DNA of 10,924 bases from Thermoleophilaceae bacterium (GTDB taxonomy: Bacteria; Actinomycetota; Thermoleophilia; Solirubrobacterales; JACPNS01), in NCBI GenBank assembly GCA_016463365.1, contig JAEMRJ010000076.1, forward strand, positions 1 to 10,924, written 5' to 3'. Below the pieces are notes generated by a model that did not search any database, was not told the DNA's origin, and saw only the letters and a list, made by a program, of their open reading frames with translations. This document shows, piece by piece, positions 1-6,090 of this stretch. A program made the position numbers and the translations under genes. The stretch's first letter is position 1, and each line of letters begins with the position of its first letter.

Positions 1-583
1 CGCAGGGCAGGAACCAGAAGGACAGCGCGTTCATGCGCGGGAAGGCCATGTCCGGCGCGCCGAGCATCAGCGGCAGGACGTAGTTGGCGATGCCGGCGAA
101 GACCGGAACCATGAAGAGGAAGATCATCAGGGCGGCGTGCGAGGAGAACAGGCCGTTGAAGGTCTGCGCGTCGACGAACTGCATGCCGGGCGCGAGCAGC
201 TCGGCGCGGAAGACGAGCGCCAGCATTCCGCCGACCATGAAGAAGAAGAACGTGGTGACGATGTACTGGATACCGATGACCTTGTGGTCGGTGTTGAAGT
301 GGAAGTAGTCCTGCCACTTGCGTGCACCGTGGTCGGCGTGGTCGTCAACCTTGGTCGGTTTGCCCGAGAGCCAGTAGAGCCAGTAGTCCATGCAGCCGAT
401 CCCGTAGAGGAATCCGATCGGCACGGTGATCAGCGAAATTGTGGTGATCGACTCCCAGCTGATCTCCTGGTCCCAGCCGAGGATCAGGCGGAGTCCGGTG
501 ACCAGAACAAAGGCTACGACCCAGCCGATCGCCATCGAGAAGGTTGCGCGGTACCAACCTGGGGAGCGGAGTGATGCGGCCAT
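1..583 (-). CDS. ctaD: Cytochrome c oxidase subunit I (aa3 type), N-terminal part
   Basis: Catalytic subunit of an A-type heme-copper oxidase, which reduces O2 to water in the cytoplasmic membrane and pumps protons. Only the first 194 codons are inside the window; the rest lies beyond base 1. The ATG at 583-581 is preceded by a weak AAAGG about 13 bases upstream and follows the subunit II stop by 24 bases, so the two are probably one transcript. The start of the canonical core is visible at residues 98-104 (TDHKVIG). Helix II has the low-spin heme a ligand H149 in LFSSHAALMIF, then ANYVLPL and the DMAFPR motif. Residues 1-97 form an N-terminal extension with two predicted membrane spans (about 17-36 and 47-72) and a short His/Asp-rich linker; the core normally begins near the N-terminus. 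CuB and heme a3 ligands cannot be checked because they lie outside the window. Confidence 0.93.
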   Translation of the reverse strand, partial: MAASLRSPGWYRATFSMAIGWVVAFVLVTGLRLILGWDQEISWESITTISLITVPIGFLYGIGCMDYWLYWLSGKPTKVDDHADHGARKWQDYFHFNTDHKVIGIQYIVTTFFFFMVGGMLALVFRAELLAPGMQFVDAQTFNGLFSSHAALMIFLFMVPVFAGIANYVLPLMLGAPDMAFPRMNALSFWFLPC

Positions 584-607
584 CGAGTTCAGATTACCTT
601 TCGGGTT

Positions 608-1402
608 CTACTTGCTTGACTCGGAGTTTTCAAAGGCTCCGGGCCAGGTCTGGGGTTCGGCGTTCGCGCCGTTTGGCTTGGGTGCTGTGTCTGACTTCTG
701 CGCCGCGACCCAGGACTTGAACTCAGTCGGGGTGACCACACGGAGCGTCGATCGCATCGTCGCGTGTCCCACTCCGCAGAGCTCGGTACAGACGATCGGG
801 TATGAGCCGAGCTTGTTGGGCTCGAAGCGGATGCGCGTGGTAAAGCCGTCGGCTACATCGCGCTTGACGCGGGCAGAAGGCACATAGAAGCTGTGGATGA
901 CGTCTGCAGATGTCATCTCGAAGTAGAGCGGGCGGTTGACGGGCACGACCAGGTCGCCGCCGGTCTTCACGTCGTATTCGGGATACTGGTAGTTCCAGGC
1001 GAACTGTTGACCGATCACCTTGATCGTCATCGAGTTGGGCTGCTTGGCCTCGACCTTGTCGAGCACCGCCCAGGCGTAGAGCCCCAGAGCCATCACGACG
1101 ATCGTCGGGATGATCGTCCAGACGATTTCGATCTTGGTGGAGCCGTGGAACGGAGCGCCGTCCTTTTCCTCGTCGTCATCGGGCTTGGCGCGGAACTCGA
1201 CCAGGCAGAAAGCCAGGATCGCGCAGATGATGATGAAGAAAGGGATCGAGGCGATCGTCAGGGCGCGGTAGACCGTGTCGATCGGCGCCATGTCGTCGGC
1301 GATCAGCGTGCCCATCCAGTCGTACTCGAGCGTGAACACGATCAGCACAGCAGTCGCCACCAGGGCGCCAACAATGCCGACAATGCGATGTGAGGCTTTC
1401 AT
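608..1402 (-). CDS. ctaC: Cytochrome c oxidase subunit II, canonical CuA protein
   Basis: Accepts electrons from cytochrome c through a dinuclear CuA centre and passes them to subunit I. The protein is 264 residues. It has a hydrophobic N-terminal segment (about 7-25), two membrane hairpin helices (about 46-69 and 91-113) and an extracytoplasmic cupredoxin domain. All CuA ligands are present: H170 in DVIHSFYVP, then C205, E207, C209, H213 and M216 in the loop CTELCGVGHATM. The electron-entry tryptophan region is QQFAWNYQYP (W135). There is no C-terminal cytochrome c domain; the tail after residue 232 is short and polar. The ATG at 1402-1400 has a strong AAGGAG ribosome site at 1412-1407, with a perfect hairpin just upstream. 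It lies 24 bases ahead of ctaD. It is the natural reference for the degenerate homologue at 5155-6081. Confidence 0.97.
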   Translation of the reverse strand: MKASHRIVGIVGALVATAVLIVFTLEYDWMGTLIADDMAPIDTVYRALTIASIPFFIIICAILAFCLVEFRAKPDDDEEKDGAPFHGSTKIEIVWTIIPTIVVMALGLYAWAVLDKVEAKQPNSMTIKVIGQQFAWNYQYPEYDVKTGGDLVVPVNRPLYFEMTSADVIHSFYVPSARVKRDVADGFTTRIRFEPNKLGSYPIVCTELCGVGHATMRSTLRVVTPTEFKSWVAAQKSDTAPKPNGANAEPQTWPGAFENSESSK

Positions 1403-1406
1403 CGAG

Positions 1407-1412
1407 CTCCTT
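1407..1412 (-). promoter_or_regulatory. Strong ribosome binding site of subunit II
   Basis: AAGGAG on the minus strand, four bases ahead of the ATG at 1402. It is the strongest Shine-Dalgarno sequence in the window and fixes the start of the subunit II gene. Confidence 0.85.
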
Positions 1413-1413
1413 C

Positions 1414-1432
1414 GCTTGCGCCATACGCAAGC
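1414..1432 (-). promoter_or_regulatory. Perfect hairpin next to the ctaC ribosome site
   Basis: A 7-base perfect inverted repeat, GCTTGCG and CGCAAGC, separated by 5 bases. In the subunit II mRNA it would fold one base upstream of the AAGGAG. It could be an mRNA structure affecting translation or a protein-binding palindrome. The arm CGCAAGC occurs again at 1527-1533 in the same gap, which favours a DNA site slightly. No function is known. Confidence 0.5.
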
Positions 1433-1520
1433 TCAGACGGGAACGGGGGCGAAAAATCCGGCTCTGATCCTTTGTCCAGATCGAACCGGCGCGTATGTTA
1501 TCCGGTCGATCAGGGGTGAT

Positions 1521-1560
1521 TTGTGTCGCAAGCAACTTGGGGAGCGCCCGCTCGACACAA
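1521..1560. repeat. Spaced inverted repeat, possible operator
   Basis: The octamer TTGTGTCG at 1521-1528 is repeated in inverted form as CGACACAA at 1553-1560. Arm centres are 32 bases apart, close to three helical turns, so both would lie on the same DNA face. The right arm overlaps the candidate -35 element of the CBS-protein promoter. It lies between two divergent genes, as expected for a shared regulator site. The repeat is directly visible; regulator binding is inference. Confidence 0.4.
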
Positions 1561-1581
1561 GTGGGCGATGTCCGTTAGTCT
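1552..1581 (+). promoter_or_regulatory. Candidate promoter for the CBS-domain gene
   Basis: TCGACA at 1552-1557 (5 of 6 matches to the sigma-70 -35 consensus) is 18 bases from TAGTCT at 1576-1581, which fits the actinobacterial TANNNT -10 form. A start near 1588 would leave a leader of about 40 bases containing AAAGGGG at 1612-1618. A weaker pair, TTGTCC at 1472-1477 and TATGTT at 1494-1499 (16-base spacer), lies further upstream. I found no convincing promoter on the opposite strand for ctaC. Confidence 0.4.
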
Positions 1582-1629
1582 GACGGCAACTTTGAAACTT
1601 TCCGCACCTGAAAAGGGGTTGCTGCTGCC

Positions 1630-2040
1630 GTGTTGGTGAGTGAGGGAATGTCCAGGGTCGTGCTGACCGTCGGACCGCAACAGTCGCTGCGAGATGTCGC
1701 CCGGCAGATGACCGATCGTCGCGTCGGTGCCGCGGTCGTGATCGACCCGGATGCACCGGGTCCGGCGATCGTCACAGAGCGGGACGTCCTGCGCGCGTAC
1801 GCCGAGGACCGCATCACCGGCGACGACCCGGTGTCAAAGCATGCGACAGAGCGCATCGTCTTCGCTTCACCGGACTGGTCGCTGGAGCAGGCGGCCGACG
1901 AAATGGTGCGCGGCAGCTTTCGCCATCTTGTCGTCATCGATGCGGGCAGCATCGTCGGGATCCTCTCGATGCGTGACATCGTGACTTCGTGGGCGCAGGA
2001 CGGCGCCACGAGTGAGGTACCGGTTCAGAGAACCGCTTAG
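1630..2040 (+). CDS. Two-CBS-domain protein
   Basis: A 136-residue soluble protein made almost wholly of a tandem pair of CBS domains (a Bateman module): CBS1 about residues 5-60 and CBS2 about 72-126. Each ends in the typical pattern seen here as IVTERDVLRAY and ILSMRDIV. Such modules bind adenine nucleotides (AMP, ATP, SAM) and act as energy sensors, but the partner or ligand cannot be read from the sequence. I chose the GTG at 1630 because MLVSEGMS completes the first CBS strand and AAAGGGG lies 11 bases upstream; GTG 1636 and ATG 1648 are alternatives. It is divergent from the functional oxidase operon and ends 2 bases from the stop of the convergent oxidase-like operon. A link to respiration is suggested only by position. 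Confidence 0.9.
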   Translation: MLVSEGMSRVVLTVGPQQSLRDVARQMTDRRVGAAVVIDPDAPGPAIVTERDVLRAYAEDRITGDDPVSKHATERIVFASPDWSLEQAADEMVRGSFRHLVVIDAGSIVGILSMRDIVTSWAQDGATSEVPVQRTA

Positions 2041-2054
2041 CGCTAGCTGAGCGG
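2021..2054. terminator. Overlapping hairpins at convergent gene ends
   Basis: Two inverted repeats share three bases. CGGTTC-AGA-GAACCG spans 2021-2035. CCGCTTAGC-GCTA-GCTGAGCGG spans 2033-2054 (nine pairs, one G-T). The second covers both stop codons of the convergent genes. Neither strand has a U tract afterwards, so this is not a classical intrinsic terminator. It could still be a bidirectional, U-less terminator or an RNA end-stabiliser. Confidence 0.4.
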
Positions 2055-2288
2055 GAGTTCGTCGGACTGTTCGCGTGAGTCGCCGATCCAGGCGAGGGTC
2101 ACCGCGATGACCGCGACAAGGCCGATGAACATCAGTGGCCGGAAGGCGAACAGGCCGATGATCGAGATCAGAATCGACACCGCAAGCACGATCGGCTTGA
2201 TCGAGGGCGTGGTGAGCCAGATCGACTCGACCTCGGTGGCTGCCGATGTGCCGGTCGTCACTTCATCGATCAGTTCTTCGTGGCTCAT
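2043..2288 (-). CDS. Small two-span membrane protein, oxidase subunit IV-like
   Basis: An 81-residue protein with an acidic polar N-terminus (1-20), the segment ESIWLTTPSIKP (21-32), two closely spaced membrane helices (about 32-49 and 51-68) and an acidic tail (70-81). The pattern of a Leu/Pro/Ser strip leading into two helices and ending in a Trp-Ile-Gly turn resembles small subunit-IV-type proteins and the C-terminal two-helix extension of some bacterial oxidase subunit I proteins. That resemblance is from memory and is moderate; there is no catalytic residue to confirm it. The ATG at 2288 lies 5 bases after the stop of the preceding 36-residue ORF and has no strong ribosome site, so translation may be coupled. 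It is the last gene of the coxB-like/coxA-like/ctaB operon and may belong to that complex. Confidence 0.72.
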   Translation of the reverse strand: MSHEELIDEVTTGTSAATEVESIWLTTPSIKPIVLAVSILISIIGLFAFRPLMFIGLVAVIAVTLAWIGDSREQSDELPLS

Positions 2289-2293
2289 ATGAG

Positions 2294-2404
2294 CTAGCCG
2301 ACCCAGAGCGCCGTGACGATGAACGCCGAGGCGAATGCGACGGCGGCGATGCCACCGATGAGGATCGTTGAACGAAGGTTGCGCTGTACTTGTGTGCGAT
2401 TCAT
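2294..2404 (-). CDS. 36-residue single-span membrane peptide
   Basis: A short ORF from ATG 2404-2402 to TAG 2296-2294. It has a basic N-terminus (MNRTQVQRNLRS) followed by one continuous hydrophobic helix (about residues 13-34) ending in ALWVG. This is the usual look of tiny accessory subunits of respiratory complexes. It fills the gap between ctaB (21 bases) and the subunit-IV-like gene (5 bases), so the operon would have no spare space. No Shine-Dalgarno is visible. It is in the same frame as ctaB, separated only by the ctaB TGA and seven codons, so an origin as, or readthrough to, a C-terminal extension of CtaB is possible. No family is recognised. Confidence 0.5.
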   Translation of the reverse strand: MNRTQVQRNLRSTILIGGIAAVAFASAFIVTALWVG

Positions 2405-2425
2405 GCGGGGGAGATTTTTAGCAGA

Positions 2426-3358
2426 TCAGACCGAGGTGTCCACAACCATGGCGACAAACAGCAGCGCGAGGTAGGTCAGCGAATAGAGATAAGTCTTCAG
2501 CACCACCGGCCGCGCGTCGTCGCGCGTGAGTTGAACCGCGCGGTAGATGAACAATCCGCCGAGCAGCAACGCCGTAACGCCGTAGATCGCTCCGAAAGCG
2601 CCCGTCGCGACCGGGATCAGCGTCGTCAGCAGCAGCAGAATCGAGTACACGAGAATGTGGGTCGTCGTGGACTTCACGCCGCGCACGACCGGCAGCATCG
2701 GGACTGCGCTGGCGGCGTAGTCGTCCTTGATCAGCACTGAGAGCGCCCAGAAGTGGGGCGGGGTCCACATGAAGACGATTGCGAACAGCAGCCACGCCGT
2801 GAGGCTCAGGGACCCTGTGACAGCCGCCCAGCCGACGAGCGGGGGAACGGCCCCGGCCGCGCCTCCGATGACGATGTTCTGTGGCGTGCGGCGCTTGAGC
2901 CAGAGCGTGTAGACAAAGACGTAGCCCAGCAGGCCCGAGGTTGCGAGCACCGCCGCCAGCGTGTTGACGGCGAGCACCAGCACCACGACTGAAGCGACGC
3001 CGAGCAGGATTCCGTAGGTCAGCGCTGCAGCCGGTGACACTCGGCCCGCCGGGATCGGGCGCGTTGCCGTGCGCTCCATCTGCAGGTCGATGTCGCGGTC
3101 GATGAAGTGATTGATCGCGCCCGCGCTGCCGGTCGAGAGCGCGCCGCCCAGGCAGGTGAAGAAGATCAGTTCAAGCGAGGGGCTGCCGGCGACGAGCATC
3201 GTTGTCACGGTCGTCCAGAGCAGCAGGGACTGGACTCGGGGCTTGGTCAGCTCGAGGTAGTCGGCGGCAACCTGGCGCACGCGTGCGCCAGCGCTCGGCT
3301 CGGCTGCCGGAACCGCCTGCACGGACGGGATTGGTCGGGTGTGCGTTGCTGCTTCCAC
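2426..3358 (-). CDS. ctaB: Protoheme IX farnesyltransferase (heme O synthase)
   Basis: Integral membrane UbiA-family prenyltransferase that adds a farnesyl group to heme b to make heme O, the precursor of heme A for aa3 oxidases. The protein is 310 residues with about nine membrane spans. The first Asp-rich motif is N83-x3-D87-x3-D91 in NHFIDRDID. Others are ERTATRPIPAG (95-105), RRTPQNIVIGGAAGAVPPLVGW (156-177, key residues R156, N161, G177) and the second Asp motif KDDYAASAVPMLPV (211-224). The start is GTG 3358-3356: a TAG stop lies 14 codons upstream in frame and no other start intervenes, although no clear ribosome site is seen. The first 33 residues are a Pro/Ala-rich extension. It is in the oxidase-like operon, 75 bases after the coxA-like gene, but its product would serve the functional oxidase as well. 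Confidence 0.95.
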   Translation of the reverse strand: MEAATHTRPIPSVQAVPAAEPSAGARVRQVAADYLELTKPRVQSLLLWTTVTTMLVAGSPSLELIFFTCLGGALSTGSAGAINHFIDRDIDLQMERTATRPIPAGRVSPAAALTYGILLGVASVVVLVLAVNTLAAVLATSGLLGYVFVYTLWLKRRTPQNIVIGGAAGAVPPLVGWAAVTGSLSLTAWLLFAIVFMWTPPHFWALSVLIKDDYAASAVPMLPVVRGVKSTTTHILVYSILLLLTTLIPVATGAFGAIYGVTALLLGGLFIYRAVQLTRDDARPVVLKTYLYSLTYLALLFVAMVVDTSV

Positions 3359-3387
3359 TGCTTGGGGTAGTGCTGAGAGCCTTGCGG

Positions 3388-3403
3388 GCGGTAATTCTAC
3401 CGC
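3388..3403. repeat. Short palindrome between coxA-like and ctaB
   Basis: GCGGTA-ATTC-TACCGC is a perfect 6-base stem with a 4-base loop in the 75-base gap before ctaB. There is no downstream T run on the operon strand (the T run precedes the stem), so a terminator is unlikely. It may be an operator or an mRNA processing element; no clear promoter is seen with it. Confidence 0.35.
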
Positions 3404-3433
3404 GCCAAAAACACCGACTCTGTGAGGGCGCCG

Positions 3434-5158
3434 CTAGTGCTTTGACTCGCGCAGCGACGGCCGGCCGGCCGAAGGTGACTGAGCGACCGATCCGACGAGT
3501 GCGCCGGTGTCGGCAGCGATCTGCTCGCGCAGGTCGGCGAGCGGAGTCTCGCTGGCCACTGCGGGGATCGCGTCAAAGTTGTTGACCGGCGGCGGCGAGG
3601 GCACGAACCACTCGAGGGTGCCGGCGCGCCAAGGGTCGTTTCCGGCGTGCGCGCCAGAGGAGTTGGACTGCATCAGGTTGACGAGCACACCGATCAGACC
3701 GAAGCCACCGATCACAAGCGCGATCAGGGAAATGATGTTTCGCAGCTCGTAGCTGCTGCTTGTGTAGGTGGAGAGTTCGCGGGCGAAGCCGTCTACACCG
3801 AGCGAGAACATGGCGAGAAACTGAATCCCGGTTCCGAAGGCGAGCATGCCCAGTGCTGCGCGAGCCTTGCCGGCGTCGATGCTCCGGCCGGTCATCTTCG
3901 GGAACCAGTACAGCAGGGCGGCAAACCCGCCGAAAGCCGCGGTGGCCCAGACCTGATTCATCCAGGCGGCGTAGCCGATCTGACTGCCGTAGATCCACTG
4001 CGAGAGCGCCGGGAGCGACATCGCAACATGGAACACGATCGCGAGCGTGAAGAACGCAGCAAAGACGACCGCGAAGGCCGACGGCGCGGTCGACTGGTAG
4101 TTCCCGCCGCGCACGGTGGAGAGCCAGGTCTGAAGGATGACGCCGGCCGGGATGATCAGGGCGAGCCCGATGACCATGAAGATGAGGTTCAGGTACGGCT
4201 TGACGGGAGCGCCGAAGAACACGACGCCGAAGCTGAGCACGCCAAGTACAGCGAAGGCGCGGATGGCCTTCTTCAGCTGCGGGAGATTGCTGATTGAGCG
4301 ACCCGAAGCTGCTGCGAGGATTTCGCTTACTGCGCCGACCGCGACCACGGTGATCAGGTAGGGGGCCGAGTGCGACCACCACTGGAAGAGCGTCTTCCAG
4401 AGCATCGGGCTCCCGCCGTCGACGGGGTTGAAGATTCCGAAGGACGTCCACTGGCGCTCAAGCAGGGCCATGAAGCAGGCTGCGACGAGCACCGGCGCGG
4501 TCGCGAGTATCCCATAGGCGAACACTGCCGATGAATACGCGAAAACCGGCGTACGTTCGGCACTCATGCCGTCTGCCCGCAGCGTCTTGAAGGTGACGGC
4601 AAGGTCGATCGCGATGAATGTCAGGCCGCCACCGGCCATGATCGCTGCGGTGAGCCAGAGGTCGGCTCCTGAGCCCGGTGAGTAGAAGTTCTCGAAGAGC
4701 GGGGCGGAGGTCTGGACCGTGCCCTGCCAAGTATTGGTGAAGGTGCTGAAGTAGAGCAGTCCGCCGCCAAGCACGATCATCCAGGTGCCGAGGGCCGAAA
4801 GCCGCGGAAATGCACTGCTGCGCGCGCCGATTTGGAGCGGCAGTACGTAGGTGGCGATCCCGGCGAACAGGGGGAGCGCGAAGAAGTAGAGGTAGCCCGT
4901 GTCAGAAAGCGTGTGCAGGCTGTAGAAGCGCTCAGGACTGAGGAAAGTGTTGCTGCTGACCGCAAGCTGGATCACGGTGAGCAGCTCCGTGAAACCGGCG
5001 AGAACGACGTTGATCAAGGAGAAACCGATCAGCGTCAGGCCGATCACCTTGTGGTCAGCGCTGCGAGCGCGGTCCATCCAGACGGCGCGCTTGCTGTCGA
5101 CCGGCTCGCGAATTACGACTTCGGAGACCTTCTCAGGCTGTTCGTAGGCGGTGCTCAC
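3434..5158 (-). CDS. Subunit I-like protein lacking nearly all heme and CuB ligands
   Basis: A 574-residue, 12-span homologue of cytochrome c oxidase subunit I. Fold motifs are intact: ADHKVIG (34-40), YVLPLQIGA (104-112), PGSGADLW (161-168), a Phe-Asn-Pro-x-Asp-Gly-Gly loop (243-249), YWFPKMTGR (417-425), TLEWFVPSPPPVNNF (514-528). Ungapped comparison with the canonical family shows the catalytic residues are gone. The helix II heme a His is S85. The helix VII CuB His pair is G316-A317. The helix X a3 and a ligands are A398 and M400. The K-channel Lys is I341, the Glu after the first CuB His is A265, and the Mg-site His-Asp is Y390-G391. Only H263 (CuB), Y267 and R460 remain. The GTG at 5158 overlaps the previous stop as GTGA, with AGAAGGA at 5170-5164. 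It is open and full length, so a maintained non-catalytic paralogue is likelier than a pseudogene. Its role is unknown. Confidence 0.92.
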   Translation of the reverse strand: MSTAYEQPEKVSEVVIREPVDSKRAVWMDRARSADHKVIGLTLIGFSLINVVLAGFTELLTVIQLAVSSNTFLSPERFYSLHTLSDTGYLYFFALPLFAGIATYVLPLQIGARSSAFPRLSALGTWMIVLGGGLLYFSTFTNTWQGTVQTSAPLFENFYSPGSGADLWLTAAIMAGGGLTFIAIDLAVTFKTLRADGMSAERTPVFAYSSAVFAYGILATAPVLVAACFMALLERQWTSFGIFNPVDGGSPMLWKTLFQWWSHSAPYLITVVAVGAVSEILAAASGRSISNLPQLKKAIRAFAVLGVLSFGVVFFGAPVKPYLNLIFMVIGLALIIPAGVILQTWLSTVRGGNYQSTAPSAFAVVFAAFFTLAIVFHVAMSLPALSQWIYGSQIGYAAWMNQVWATAAFGGFAALLYWFPKMTGRSIDAGKARAALGMLAFGTGIQFLAMFSLGVDGFARELSTYTSSSYELRNIISLIALVIGGFGLIGVLVNLMQSNSSGAHAGNDPWRAGTLEWFVPSPPPVNNFDAIPAVASETPLADLREQIAADTGALVGSVAQSPSAGRPSLRESKH

Positions 5159-6081
5159 TCTGTTCCTTCTTGGCCGGCCTTGACGGGCTTCTCGCCGGTC
5201 ACGAGAGCGGACTCTTCGCCGGAGGCGTTCTCGGCGCCGAGGGCGGTCATCGCCTCGGTGATCTCAATCTGCTTGCCGGCGAGCCAGCGCACGAAAAGCC
5301 GTGGGTCCAGGACTGAAACATTGGTGATCTGGTTGGCGTAGTTGGTGCCGTTGACCACGGTGCCCGAACCTGTGTAGAGCCCGGACTTGTCGGCACGGAT
5401 CCAAGCTTTGTTGTCGTAGCCGGGCATCGCGGTTATCGAACCACCCAGCTGAGGTACCCACCAGGCCGCCTCTGCGTCGGAAGATGTGAAGTCGAGCATC
5501 ACGGTGACGCCGGCCGGCAGGACCAGGTCGTTGTATGAGTATGTCGGCCACTTCGCACCCTTGAGCCCGGTGTATTCGTAGCGCCAGAGATACTGCTGGG
5601 CATTGACGCGGATGCTGTAGGCCGGTCCCGCGGGGGGCTTGACAACGTGAGCGACCTTCAGGCCGGGCTGGCTGAAGGTGGTCACCTTGAAGTTTCCGGT
5701 CTCCGGGAGCGACTTCTGGGCTGACGTGGTCTTTGCGAAGGCGAAGCTGCCGATCACGACAAAAACGATGAAAAGCACGCTGCCTGCGACGATGGCGCTC
5801 TTGCCGCTCGATTCTGCTGCAGCCGGCGCGTCGGCGTCGACTTCAGCGCGGCCCGCTCCGAGCAGGGCGAGCGTGTAGCCGAGGACGGCGACGAAGCCGA
5901 GGACGAAGACGATGAGAAACAGCCCGACGACGATCTCTGCGATCGGGGTGTTCGGTGAGTCCGGCCACAGGGCAGCTGCCGAGGCGGTCTGCGGAAGCAC
6001 GAACAGGGCGGCAGCAGCAGCAGCGACAAAAAGCGAGCTGCGACGGGCCGAGGAGCGATTTGTGGAGGTCTGGATCTGCAA
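5155..6081 (-). CDS. Subunit II-like protein lacking every CuA ligand
   Basis: A 308-residue homologue of oxidase subunit II. It has an N-terminal signal-like hydrophobic segment (about 15-36), two membrane helices (about 47-73 and 95-116) and a cupredoxin-like domain with the family landmarks QQYLWRYEY (162-170), TSSDAEAAWWVPQLGG (199-214) and MPGYDNKAWIRADKSGLY (219-236). Aligned without gaps to the intact copy at 608-1402, each metal ligand is replaced: H170 is A205, C205 is G240, E207 is V242, C209 is N244, H213 is Y248, M216 is Q251. It therefore cannot form CuA. The acidic tail (271-308) has no cytochrome c motif. The start is TTG 6081; TACAAT on the minus strand at 6096-6091 is close enough to suggest a leaderless message, and no ribosome site is seen. 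It overlaps the coxA-like gene by four bases, so the pair is translationally coupled and probably forms one complex. Confidence 0.92.
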   Translation of the reverse strand: MQIQTSTNRSSARRSSLFVAAAAAALFVLPQTASAAALWPDSPNTPIAEIVVGLFLIVFVLGFVAVLGYTLALLGAGRAEVDADAPAAAESSGKSAIVAGSVLFIVFVVIGSFAFAKTTSAQKSLPETGNFKVTTFSQPGLKVAHVVKPPAGPAYSIRVNAQQYLWRYEYTGLKGAKWPTYSYNDLVLPAGVTVMLDFTSSDAEAAWWVPQLGGSITAMPGYDNKAWIRADKSGLYTGSGTVVNGTNYANQITNVSVLDPRLFVRWLAGKQIEITEAMTALGAENASGEESALVTGEKPVKAGQEGTE

Positions 6082-6090
6082 GGCGCGCGG

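Noticed and set aside
137..574. Plus-strand ORF across the canonical subunit I
   Set aside because: It is antisense to a clear oxidase gene with the helix II heme ligand.
3573..4451. Minus-strand 292-codon Arg-rich ORF inside the coxA-like gene
   Set aside because: It is an out-of-frame shadow; the overlapping frame has all subunit I landmarks.
4890..4920. H82 of the subunit I-like protein as a shifted heme a ligand
   Set aside because: The ungapped alignment through LHTLSDT and the following ALPLFAG places S85 at the ligand site. H82 is three residues earlier, and its partner His in helix X is also absent.
3434..6081. Calling the two oxidase-like genes pseudogenes
   Set aside because: Both are full length and open, have coupled translation signals and keep fold motifs; the substitutions concentrate at cofactor sites, not at random.
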